A DNA stretch of 64,000 bases from Rhodobacteraceae bacterium D3-12 (GTDB lineage: Bacteria; Pseudomonadota; Alphaproteobacteria; Rhodobacterales; Rhodobacteraceae): positions 2,604,001 to 2,668,000 of the forward strand of contig CP104793.1 in NCBI GenBank assembly GCA_025916135.1, written 5' to 3'. Position numbers and translations under genes: made by a program. Positions 16,151 through 24,342 of this stretch are shown piece by piece. The notes beneath the pieces were generated by a model that was not told the origin of the DNA, did not search any database, and worked only from the letters and a program-made list of their open reading frames with translations. Every line of letters begins with the position of its first letter. Within the stretch, counting starts at the first letter, position 1.

Positions 16151-16700
16151 CCGCAAAGACATCGCGCAGAGCTTCGGGCGGCGCGCAATGATTAGGTATT
16201 GCGCCGCGCTGCGCGCGTCGCCGGGAGCCTCGCTTCGCTCAGCCTTAGTGCAACCGCTAGGGATGCGCCCGGTTTCGTGGTCCGCTCAATCGCCAGCATT
16301 GTGCTTTACGCATGCGACAGCTTCCTGATCAAAGGCCACTTCCGCCGGGAAGCTTGCGACGACCCCCGCGCGCTGCGCCACCAGATCCTCAGCGCGGCGC
16401 TCATGGGAGACGGCGCAGTTCTGGCCATGGGCTGCACGGTGGGCCAAGGGCTTTCGGTATTCTCCGTGCTCAGTTTCTCGGCCCCAGTTTCTCGGCCCCC
16501 CGTCACCTTCCTGTCGATCTTCGCCGGGGCCGCCTTGGGTCTGCGCCAGTTGATCGAAAGGTTTCAACCGGCGGAATAATCGCAAAGACATCGCGCAGAG
16601 CTTTGGGCGGCACACAATGATTAGGTATTGCGCCGCGCTGCGCGCGCCGCCGGGGGGCCTCGCTTCGCTCGGCCTTTGTACAACCGCGAGGGATGCGCCC
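15860..16700 (+). repeat. Tandem duplication of the soxT 3' end plus downstream sequence
   Basis: Unit 1 (about 15860-16270) and unit 2 (about 16271-16700) align along their whole length. They include the last 97 codons of soxT, its stop, and about 120 non-coding bases (both end in GGGATGCGCCC). The copies differ at many positions, so the event is not recent and not an assembly artefact. Unit 2 also carries a local tandem duplication of AGTTTCTCGGCCCC plus one C, a net gain of 15 bases. Confidence 0.9.
16199..16579 (+). pseudogene. Truncated soxT copy
   Basis: An open frame of 126 codons whose last 102 codons match the SoxT C-terminus, including AMGCTVGQGLS and ALGLRQLIE. The first about 25 codons are translated from what is the non-coding tail of unit 1. 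It lacks the first 255 residues and the other two cysteine motifs, so it cannot form the transporter. The 15-base insertion adds five residues (SRPPV region) without shifting the frame. Probably a gene remnant; a small membrane protein is possible but unsupported. Confidence 0.75.
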
Positions 16701-16851
16701 AAACCTTGCACGTGGCATTTTGGATCAGCGTTGTGAAAATGGGTATTTAGATCAAGACAGACACCTATCACTCTTTGCGTGCACGCCCCCCTTCCCTACC
16801 AGAAACACCCATGCACGGCGCCTCAACCCACGCCCCACCCAGACCAATTTT

Positions 16852-16942
16852 CGCCCCCCCGAAAAGCGGCAGGGGTGGGCCGCGCTAACCTTGCCTTTGC
16901 ACGCCGACACTGGCTTGGGTGGGAGCCGCTTTTCGGGGGGCG
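16852..16942. repeat. Long inverted repeat with G-rich loop after alkC (element A)
   Basis: Left arm CGCCCCCCCGAAAAGCGGC (16852-16870) pairs with GCCGCTTTTCGGGGGGCG (16925-16942), 18 bp with one bulge. The loop starts with GGGGTGGG and ends with GGGTGGG, four G-tracts in all, separated by about 37 bases. The element abuts the alkC stop codon. No strong T-tract follows on either strand. The rest of the 16701-16942 gap shows no gene. Confidence 0.75.
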
Positions 16943-18064
16943 TTAAACCACCTCGAAATCAATTCCACCCAAGACCTGACCATTGACCTGAATACTCACC
17001 CGATGCGGGCCGGGCACGATCTTGACCGTCGTGGCATCGCGCGGGATGCGGTAGCGTTTGGTGAACCTTAAGGGTTTGCCGGGGTCGACCACCCCCTGAC
17101 CCAGCTTCATCACCTTGCGGCGCGGCGCAAGCGCTTGACCGCGGTGAAACTCAAGCAGGTAATCCACCAGCACCGGCGTGCGCTCCGCCGCGCTCAACGT
17201 CACCTCAAAGGTGATCTGCTCGCCCACCGGCACGCGGGCGCGATCAAGCGTCAGCGTCTTGAGCGTGACCGGCGCATCGGCGCGATAGCCAAGCATCGCC
17301 ATCGCCCGCGCATCGCCTTGTTTGACCAGCGTGCGCAGCGCGTGTTTGCGCATCCACGCCAATTCCCGCGCGTTCTGTTTGCCCGCCGCGCCCCATGCCT
17401 CAAGCCGGTCCATCACCACGCCGGGCATCATCCGGCTCAGATCATTCATATGGTTCGCCACCGAGCGCGTTACAAACCGCGTGCCATCCGCATGCAGCAC
17501 ATCGAGCAGCCCCAGCGCCCGCGCCGGATCGGCGTTGATCTTCTTACCCCAAGGCAGCTTGGGCCGCGTCCCCTCGCTCACCAAACGGCGCACGTGGTAA
17601 TGCGGGTGCCTGCTCCAGCCTTCCAGCCGGTCAAACACCGCATCCTCGCAAGCGTTCAAAAACGGGCGGATCGCATATTCCATCGAGAACCGCTGCGTCA
17701 CCTCTTCCAACACATCAAGGCTCCGCTCCGGCGCGTCGATCCCCCGGCGCACCACCAACTCTCCCAAGGGCGCAAAGATGAAATCACCGAAATCATCATC
17801 GCTCAGCGTCGGATCACACGGCGCCGGCAACGCCGCCACGATCGCCTCGGCCAGCGGCTCAAACGCGCCCGGCAGCGCCCGATCAAGGCACTCCGCGATC
17901 CAATCAATCCGCGCCTTCAGCTCAAGTTCGCCCAGCCGCGACAGCACCTCCCGCTCGAACGCCACACGCTCGAACCCCGGCACCGCCGACGCAAAAAGCC
18001 CGGCCAAATAGCCGAGCTTTTCTGGGTTAAACAGCTGATCCGCCAGAGAAAATCCCTTGGCCAT
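16943..18064 (-). CDS. AlkC/AlkD-type HEAT-repeat DNA alkylation repair glycosylase
   Basis: A 373-residue protein resembling DNA glycosylases of the AlkC branch, which remove cationic alkylated bases without flipping them. Landmarks: N-terminal KGFSLADQLFNPEKLGYLAG, then HEAT-like helical repeats with GWSRHPHYHVRRLVSEGTRP and FVTRSVANHMNDLSR (residues about 145-205), and a C-terminal immunoglobulin-like domain (about 265-373), a feature of AlkC. ATG 18064 shares one base with the stop of the upstream SDR (TGATG), indicating translational coupling. The stop codon abuts a large inverted repeat. Family assignment is good; substrate range is inferred. Confidence 0.75.
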   Translation of the reverse strand: MAKGFSLADQLFNPEKLGYLAGLFASAVPGFERVAFEREVLSRLGELELKARIDWIAECLDRALPGAFEPLAEAIVAALPAPCDPTLSDDDFGDFIFAPLGELVVRRGIDAPERSLDVLEEVTQRFSMEYAIRPFLNACEDAVFDRLEGWSRHPHYHVRRLVSEGTRPKLPWGKKINADPARALGLLDVLHADGTRFVTRSVANHMNDLSRMMPGVVMDRLEAWGAAGKQNARELAWMRKHALRTLVKQGDARAMAMLGYRADAPVTLKTLTLDRARVPVGEQITFEVTLSAAERTPVLVDYLLEFHRGQALAPRRKVMKLGQGVVDPGKPLRFTKRYRIPRDATTVKIVPGPHRVSIQVNGQVLGGIDFEVV

Positions 18065-18843
18065 CAGAGCGTCGCGTTCACGCCGCCACCATCCAGCAAC
18101 AGGTTCTGACCAACGATGAACCCGGCATGAACCGAACACAGAAACGCACAGGCCGCGCCGAACTCTTCGGCCGTGCCATAGCGCCCCGCCGGGATGTTCT
18201 TGCACCGCGCGGCAATCGCCTCCTCCATCGTGATCCCCTGTTCCTTGGTCACCTTGGTATCAAGCGAAATCGCCCGGTCCGTCGCGTGAATGCCCGGCAG
18301 CAGATTGTTGATCGTCACACCCGATCCGGCCACCTGCCGCGCCGTGCCCGCCACATAGCCGGTCAGCCCCGCACGCGCCGAATTCGACAAGCCCAAAACG
18401 CCAATCGGCGCTTTCACCGACTGCGAGGTGATGTTCACCACCCGGCCCCATCCGCGGTCCATCATGCCCGGCAAAAGCGCCTTCATCATCGCAATCGGCG
18501 CCAGCATATTGGCATCCAGCGCCTTGATGAAATCCTCGCGCTCCCAATCGTACCACATCCCCGGAGGTGGCCCGCCCGCGTTGTTGACAAGGATATCGAC
18601 CGCCCCCGCCGCCTCAAGCACCGCCGCGCGGCCGTCCTCGGTGGTGATATCGGCGGCCACCGGCACCACAGTCACCCCGTGACGCTCCGCAATCTCCTCC
18701 GCCGCAGCCGCAAGCGGCCCTTCCGAGCGTGCGTTCATCACAAGGTCAACCCCCGCCCCCGCCAGCGCTTCGGCACAACCGCGCCCCAACCCCTTGGAAG
18801 ACGCGCAAACCACTGCCTTTTTACCCGCAAGTCCCAGATCCAT
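18064..18843 (-). CDS. Short-chain dehydrogenase/reductase-like protein lacking the catalytic Tyr/Lys
   Basis: A 259-residue Rossmann protein. The cofactor loop is ASSKGLGRG (residues 14-22), followed by VNNAGGPPPG and NITSQSV. Where classical SDRs have Y-x-x-x-K, this protein reads S-N-S-A-R (in GLSNSARAGLTG), so both catalytic residues are replaced. A known SDR subgroup annotated as FabG-like shares this pattern, and its activity is uncertain. The end DGGGVNATL is typical. I moved the start from TTG to ATG 18843, which has GGGAG 10 bases upstream. alkC follows with overlapping codons. Confidence 0.85.
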   Translation of the reverse strand: MDLGLAGKKAVVCASSKGLGRGCAEALAGAGVDLVMNARSEGPLAAAAEEIAERHGVTVVPVAADITTEDGRAAVLEAAGAVDILVNNAGGPPPGMWYDWEREDFIKALDANMLAPIAMMKALLPGMMDRGWGRVVNITSQSVKAPIGVLGLSNSARAGLTGYVAGTARQVAGSGVTINNLLPGIHATDRAISLDTKVTKEQGITMEEAIAARCKNIPAGRYGTAEEFGAACAFLCSVHAGFIVGQNLLLDGGGVNATL

Positions 18844-19001
18844 ACTCAATTCTCCCGTTTTCCGAATCCCTCATGTCGGCGCGATCATCCACCAACCGCG
18901 CCCGCATTGCCAGAAAATCGCCGGGGCGTTGACCCCGCCCCGCCATATTTCTAAGTTAGGCCTGCTCTAACAGTGGATAAAACCCAAAAGAGCAGCCCCC
19001 C

Positions 19002-20037
19002 TTGACCCACCTCGCGAGCCCCCCCTTGACCCGACAAGACACCCGCCCGGCCCATGCGCTTCCTGTTTTCACCGCGGATTTGCTCACGGTGGTGAATGGC
19101 GCAAACTTGGGCGATTCCCTCGCCCATGCGGCCGAGCTTCAACTCGAAGACACCTATGCCCTGCGCGTCGGGGCCGAGGCGCGCCGCCTGTCGGTCATGG
19201 CCGGGGACAACGGCCACTTCACCATCGCCGCGCGCACCGCCATCGGCACCCCCGGCGCGACCGTTGTGCTTGATTGCTGCCTCACACTGATGACCCGCAC
19301 AAGCGAAGTGATCGAACTTCTGGTGCTGGTCGAAACCGACGAGGCCGGGCATATCGCCGAAATCTACGGCCTGCCGCTGGCGCCGCTCGAGGCGAAAACC
19401 GATTACCTGCTGGTCGGCATTGACCGCGACGCAGGCCATTCCCGCCTTGCGCAACTGGCCTGCGTGTCGTTCACCCGTGGCACCCATATTACGCTGTCGA
19501 CCGGCGAACAGCGTGCGGTCGAAACCCTTGCGGCTGGCGACAAGGGCCCTGACCCGCGATGATGGCGTGCAAGAGATTCGCTGGATCGGTCAAACCACCC
19601 AACGCGCTGTAGGAGAGTTTGCGCCCGTGCGCATCGCCGCCGGGGCGCTCCATAACGAAGGCGATCTGCTGGTCTCTCCCGATCACCGCCTGTTCATCTA
19701 TCAGCGCAGCGATGCGCTTGGCGCCGGGCGCTCGGAACTGCTGATCAAAGCGCGCCATCTGGTCAATGGCGACTCCATTCAGTTTCAGAGCGGCGGCTTT
19801 GTCGATTACTTCCAACTGCTGTTTGACCGCCATCAGATCATCTTTGCCGAAGGCATCGCCGCCGAAACCCTTCTGGCCGATCAACGCACCCACGCCGCCC
19901 TGCCCCGCGACATCGCCGCGCGGCTTCTGGCGGATCGCACGCATGACGATTCGTCTCACCATGATTTCGAGGTTTCGGGCAACCTGCTCGACCGCCCCGA
20001 TGCCGCCGCCCTCCTGCGCCGCGCCTCGACCCGCTAG
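19002..20037 (+). pseudogene. Hint-domain (Hedgehog/intein-like) protein, frameshifted
   Basis: Two overlapping frames form one protein. The first (from about 19002 or 19026, both TTG) ends in SFTRGTHITLSTGEQRAVETLAAGDK, and the second continues LTRDDGVQEIRWIGQTT...LLVSPDHRLFI...YFQLLFDRHQIIFAEGIAAETLL, the standard Hint_2 progression of Rhodobacterales secreted proteins. The break is in GGGCCC at about 19544-19549 and is repaired by removing one base. Start is uncertain: no ATG fits, and the string CCCCCCTTGACCC is repeated at both TTG candidates. Such proteins usually are extracellular and self-processing. Confidence 0.75.
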
Positions 20038-20070
20038 CGCGCTCCGCTAGGCCGGGACCGGTTGCTCCAA

Positions 20071-20126
20071 CCTCGCCCCGATCCATGTCTTATCCGGGCC
20101 TCGCCCCGATCCATGTCTTATCCAGA
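20071..20126. repeat. 28-bp tandem repeat, two units
   Basis: Units at 20071-20098 and 20099-20126 match at 26 of 28 positions (CCTCGCCCCGATCCATGTCT begins each). It lies between the Hint-domain gene and the convergent BrnA-like gene. Confidence 0.85.
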
Positions 20127-20146
20127 CCTGCTCCGGGCCAGCCGCC

Positions 20147-20500
20147 TCAGTTCTCCTCCTGCGACGCCGCCATCTCAATCGCCTTCAGGAAATTCGGCGC
20201 CAGCTCTTCCTCGTCCCAATGCGATTTGATCCGCCCCGCCAAAAGCGCGGTCCAATAGATCCTCAGAACCCGGTTGATCCGCTGCCCATACCCCGGCCCC
20301 AGCCGCCGGAACCACCGCACCATTTCCGCGTCCAGCCGGATCGTCACCCGGTCCTTGACCACCTTCACCGGTTCGCGCGTGTCCAAGCCCGCCCAATCCT
20401 CGGGCAAGGACCGCTCCAACCAATGCGCCGCCAAATCGCTCTGCAATTCGCGCAACTCCCGGTGCATCCGTGCCCGCGCCTCTTGTTTCGTCATCGCCAT
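20147..20500 (-). CDS. BrnA-like antitoxin/DNA-binding protein without adjacent BrnT
   Basis: A 117-residue basic protein. Its C-terminal half, KDRVTIRLDAEMVRWFRRLG followed by GQRINRVLRIYW, is the ribbon-helix-helix signature of BrnA-type antitoxins (COG3514). The N-terminal half is a charged helix. BrnA normally pairs with the RelE-fold toxin BrnT encoded next to it, but no such gene is present on either side. It is therefore an orphan, or a DNA-binding regulator of other genes. ATG 20500 has AGGAGG five bases upstream. Confidence 0.75.
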   Translation of the reverse strand: MAMTKQEARARMHRELRELQSDLAAHWLERSLPEDWAGLDTREPVKVVKDRVTIRLDAEMVRWFRRLGPGYGQRINRVLRIYWTALLAGRIKSHWDEEELAPNFLKAIEMAASQEEN

Positions 20501-20557
20501 GCCGGCCTCCTGTTTCGATTAACCTCATCGCAACACTTAGCGCCCAAAGGTTAACGC

Positions 20558-20587
20558 CTCCCGGCGCCACCGCACGGCAGCCGGGAG
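20558..20587. other. Stem-loop in the brnA-like/prfC intergenic region
   Basis: CTCCCGGC and GCCGGGAG pair around a 14-base loop. CAGCCGGGAGTCA-type strings recur twice more to 20614. The 273-base gap (20501-20773) between divergent genes must hold both promoters, but I find no convincing -35/-10 pair. Confidence 0.4.
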
Positions 20588-20773
20588 TCAGCCGGATGTC
20601 AGCCGGGAGTCACCCCCTCTTTTCGCGTCTTTGCCAATTTCCTTACCAAAGCGGTTTGGGCGTTAACCAATGTTAAGATTACGATGCAAATCCCCCACAA
20701 CATCACAGCCTGCCGCACGTTTTGCCGCTTTTCTCGATGGAGCCTGTCGGGAAAACGATTTATACGCACCAAC

Positions 20774-22381
20774 ATGTTGGATACCGCACAAAACCGCCCC
20801 GAATTGCCGCCCGAAATCGCGCGTCGCCGCACCTTTGCGATCATCTCGCACCCGGATGCTGGCAAGACGACCCTGACCGAGAAATTTCTGCTCTTCGGCG
20901 GGGCGATCCAAATGGCCGGACAGGTCCGCGCCAAGGGTGAAGCGCGCCGCACCCGGTCCGACTTTATGCAGATGGAAAAAGACCGCGGTATCTCGGTCTC
21001 GGCCTCGGCAATGTCGTTTGATTTCAAAACCTTCCGCTTCAATCTTGTGGACACGCCCGGTCACTCGGATTTCTCCGAAGACACCTATCGCACGCTCACC
21101 GCGGTCGACGCGGCGGTGATGGTAATCGACGGCGCAAAAGGCGTGGAAAGCCAGACCCAAAAGCTGTTCGAAGTCTGCCGCCTGCGCGACCTGCCGATCC
21201 TGACGTTTTGTAACAAAATGGACCGCGAAAGCCGCGACACCTTTGACATCATTGACGAAATTCAGGAAATGCTTGCCATCGACGTGACCCCGGCAAGCTG
21301 GCCCATTGGCGTCGGGCGCGACTTTATGGGCTGTTACGACATGCTCAACGACCGCCTCGAACTGATGGATCGCGCCGACCGGAACCGCGTTGCGGAAACG
21401 ATTGAAATCAAAGGCTTGGACGATCCCAAACTGGCCGAACACGTCCCTGCCGAGCTGCTTGAAAAGCTGGTGGAAGAGGTCGAAATGGCGCGCGAACTGC
21501 TGCCCGCGCTCAACCCTCAATCCGTGATCGAAGGGCATATGACGCCGATCTGGTTTGGTTCCGCGATCAACTCTTTCGGCGTCAAGGAATTGATGGAGGG
21601 GATCGCCTCTTACGGCCCCGAACCGCAAATCCAATCCGCCCAGCCGCGCCAGATTTCTCCCGAAGAAACAAAGGTTTCCGGCTTTGTCTTCAAGGTTCAG
21701 GCCAACATGGACCCCAAGCACCGCGACCGCGTGGCTTTTGTCCGTCTGGCCTCGGGCCACTTCAAACGCGGCATGAAACTCACCCATGTGCGTTCCAAGA
21801 AACCGATGGCCATTTCCAACCCCGTCCTCTTCCTCGCCTCCGACCGTGAGCTGGCCGAAGAGGCTTGGGCCGGTGACATTATCGGCATCCCCAACCACGG
21901 CCAGCTGCGGATTGGCGATACGTTAACGGAAGGGGAACTTTTGCGTGTTACAAACATCCCTTCCTTTGCGCCGGAACTCCTGCAATCCGTCCGCGCCACC
22001 GATCCGCTCAAGGCCAAGCACCTCGAAAAAGCGTTAATGCAATTCGCCGAAGAAGGGGCCGCCAAAGTGTTCAAACCGTCGATCGGCTCCGGCTTTATCG
22101 TCGGTGTCGTCGGCGCGCTGCAATTCGAAGTGCTCGCCAGCCGGATCGAAATGGAATACGGCCTGCCCGTGCGCTTTGAACAGTCGCAATTCACCTCCGC
22201 CCGCTGGGTCAGCGGAGACAAGCAACCTGTTGAAAAGTTTACGAATTCCAACAAACAACACATCGCACACGACCATGATGGCGACATCGTCTACCTGACC
22301 CGCCTGCAATGGGATATCGACCGGATCGAGCGCGACTACCCCGATGTCACCCTCTCCGCCACCAAGGAGATGATGGTCTGA
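20774..22381 (+). CDS. prfC: Peptide chain release factor 3
   Basis: A 535-residue translational GTPase that recycles RF1/RF2 after termination. G motifs in order: G1 SHPDAGKTT, G2 region EKDRGISVSASAMSF, G3 DTPGHSDF, G4 NKMDRE. Domains II and III follow (MKLTHVRSKKPM; VGALQFEVL). Length agrees with the family (about 530). ATG 20774 gives the usual N-terminus; earlier starts add an unrelated basic tail. No clear Shine-Dalgarno sequence precedes it. Confidence 0.97.
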   Translation: MLDTAQNRPELPPEIARRRTFAIISHPDAGKTTLTEKFLLFGGAIQMAGQVRAKGEARRTRSDFMQMEKDRGISVSASAMSFDFKTFRFNLVDTPGHSDFSEDTYRTLTAVDAAVMVIDGAKGVESQTQKLFEVCRLRDLPILTFCNKMDRESRDTFDIIDEIQEMLAIDVTPASWPIGVGRDFMGCYDMLNDRLELMDRADRNRVAETIEIKGLDDPKLAEHVPAELLEKLVEEVEMARELLPALNPQSVIEGHMTPIWFGSAINSFGVKELMEGIASYGPEPQIQSAQPRQISPEETKVSGFVFKVQANMDPKHRDRVAFVRLASGHFKRGMKLTHVRSKKPMAISNPVLFLASDRELAEEAWAGDIIGIPNHGQLRIGDTLTEGELLRVTNIPSFAPELLQSVRATDPLKAKHLEKALMQFAEEGAAKVFKPSIGSGFIVGVVGALQFEVLASRIEMEYGLPVRFEQSQFTSARWVSGDKQPVEKFTNSNKQHIAHDHDGDIVYLTRLQWDIDRIERDYPDVTLSATKEMMV

Positions 22382-22439
22382 CGCGACGCCCCCGCACTCA
22401 GCAATTGCGCCGCCCCAAACCCTCGTGCAAACTCCCCCA

Positions 22440-23210
22440 ATGAGTGACATGAGTGAACAGTCTCTGACCTATCCCGGCGGCGCCGAAGAACTGATCGCGC
22501 GTTGGAATTCCCGGCGCGAGCCGTTTCTTTTCTATGGTCAGGCCCTGCCGCCGCCCGACATTGACCTCGCCCCCCTAACCCGCATTCAGGTCACGAAAAA
22601 TTTCACTCGCAAGCACCCTGACGAGGCCCGCGCCGAGGGCACATACTCCGAAAAACACCGCCGCGTCGCCAAGGAGTTCATCGGCAACTCGCAACTCGCC
22701 TATCTCAACGGCCTGCTCATCGCCAACCTGCGCCGCTCCGCCCAACCACCCCACGCCGCCGCGCTGTTCCAACGCCTTTGGGCCGAACACTCCGACCACC
22801 TGATCGCGGCCCTCGACAAACGCTGGCTGGTCTCCTCGGTGATGACCTTCGCCGACCACGGTCAAACCGACCGGCAACGCCAGTTGGGCCAAGCGCTGCG
22901 CATGCTCTTCGGCCTGATGAAACTCTATGAATTCGAGCGGCTTTTCTCCGGCACCCCGGCGCACAAGCCCTTCAAACAAAACAACAAGGCCCGCGGCCCC
23001 CTGCCGTTAGAGATGGAGCCGTTCTCCCTGCGCAACGGCGGTCTCGACAGCTTCCTACTCGCCCCAATCTGGGACATGGCCCGCGCCGAGCCGGTCATCG
23101 GCCCGCTCGCCTGTCACCTGCTTGATGCGCTCAACGCCGATGACCGCAACGTCTTTCGCCGCCTCGCCGCAATGCGCGACGACTACGCCCGCCGCAAAGG
23201 GGTCGAGTGA
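22440..23210 (+). CDS. Uncharacterised protein coupled to a glycosyltransferase
   Basis: A protein of about 256 residues with no signal peptide or membrane helix and no family I recognise. It is rich in aromatic, Arg and His residues; notable stretches are EPFLFYGQALPPPDIDLAPL near the start and WLVSSVMTFADHG in the middle. Two ATGs (22440 and 22449) are possible. Its stop overlaps the next gene's ATG (TGATG), so the two are very likely made together. This hints at a shared pathway, perhaps polysaccharide-related, but no function should be assigned. Confidence 0.75.
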   Translation: MSDMSEQSLTYPGGAEELIARWNSRREPFLFYGQALPPPDIDLAPLTRIQVTKNFTRKHPDEARAEGTYSEKHRRVAKEFIGNSQLAYLNGLLIANLRRSAQPPHAAALFQRLWAEHSDHLIAALDKRWLVSSVMTFADHGQTDRQRQLGQALRMLFGLMKLYEFERLFSGTPAHKPFKQNNKARGPLPLEMEPFSLRNGGLDSFLLAPIWDMARAEPVIGPLACHLLDALNADDRNVFRRLAAMRDDYARRKGVE

Positions 23211-24166
23211 TGCATTGGGGCGTTGTGTCCACCATCAAAGCGCCCCTGCGCGACATCGCGAATTTCGCCGCGCACCACCTCGACATCGGCGCGCATCGCG
23301 TGATCATCTATCTCGACGATGACAACCCCGCCGCCATCAAGGCCCTTGCCGATCACCCCAAACTCAAGCTGATCAAGGCCGACGCCGCCAACTGGCGCAA
23401 CGCAAATCGTCCCGACAAGCACCAGCCCCGCCAATCCGCCAACGCCCGCCACGCGCTCAAACGCAAATCGGGCGGCCTCGACTGGCTCGCCCATATCGAC
23501 GTTGACGAATTTCTCTGGCCTGCCAAGCCCTTGGCCGCACAGCTTGAAGCCCTACCTCAGGACTGTCTCTGCGCCCGGATCCGCCCAATCGAGGCGCTCT
23601 CACCCGAAGGGGTGCCCGACATTCCCGCGCATATCACCCACTTCAAGGCCACCGCTTTGAAGCGGGACAAGCGCAATGCCGAAACCGGCGCGATCTACCC
23701 AACCTTCGGGCCGCATCTCAATGGCGGCTTCCTCAGCCATGTTGCGGGCAAGATGATCTTTCGCACCGGCATCGACGGCCTCAGCCCGCGCATCCACAAC
23801 GTCGTTCTCGGCGACACCCAAAATCCCGGCCAGCACGAGCTTGCGCAAACCGAGCTGTGCCACCTTCACGCGCCCAGCCTTGCGGACTGGCTCGCGCGCT
23901 TCGATTATCGCCTTGAGAAAGGTGCCTACCGCGCCGAACTCGCCCCCACCCGCGCCCGCTCGCGCGGCGGATTAACCATGCATGAACTCTTTCACACCAT
24001 ACTCGATGAACATGGCCGCGATGGGTTGCATGCGTTCTATGACGAGGTGTGTCGCGCCGCCCCCGATCTGCGCGCAAGGCTTGATGCGCACGGGTTGCTG
24101 CGCAGCTACGCGCTTGATCTTGACGCCAAGCGCGCGAAACATTTCCCCGGTTTGACGCTGGATTGA
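23210..24166 (+). CDS. Glycosyltransferase family 2-like protein (Glyco_tranf_2_4 type)
   Basis: A 318-residue protein with the features of the Glyco_tranf_2_4/GT92-like group common in marine alphaproteobacteria: an N-terminal STIKAPLRDIANFAAHHLDIGAHRV pattern (family landmark at about 8-32), YLDDDNP, and the metal-binding D-x-D in HIDVDEFLWP at about residue 98. The middle holds FGPHLNGGFLSHVAGKMIF and LCHLHAPS, also typical. ATG 23210 overlaps the previous stop. It probably adds a sugar to a surface glycan; donor and acceptor are unknown. Confidence 0.8.
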   Translation: MHWGVVSTIKAPLRDIANFAAHHLDIGAHRVIIYLDDDNPAAIKALADHPKLKLIKADAANWRNANRPDKHQPRQSANARHALKRKSGGLDWLAHIDVDEFLWPAKPLAAQLEALPQDCLCARIRPIEALSPEGVPDIPAHITHFKATALKRDKRNAETGAIYPTFGPHLNGGFLSHVAGKMIFRTGIDGLSPRIHNVVLGDTQNPGQHELAQTELCHLHAPSLADWLARFDYRLEKGAYRAELAPTRARSRGGLTMHELFHTILDEHGRDGLHAFYDEVCRAAPDLRARLDAHGLLRSYALDLDAKRAKHFPGLTLD

Positions 24167-24342
24167 CGCTAAACTGGCAACAATAAGCCTGCTATTTCGC
24201 CTTGATGCAGCAATAAGTTGACCACGGCGCCTATTTTGCCTATGCATCGCGCGGGTCTTTATTGTGGAGAACCACAGGACCATCCGGGTCCGACCCACCC
24301 CTTACGCTACGGGCCAGACGTGTCCGTAAACTGCGGATACAC

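Noticed and set aside
20071-20126. Tandem repeat considered as a CRISPR array
   Set aside because: The two units are contiguous with no spacers and no cas genes are nearby.
18064-20600. Genomic island or prophage remnant around the Hint and BrnA-like genes
   Set aside because: No integrase, tRNA target, flanking repeats or composition change are visible.
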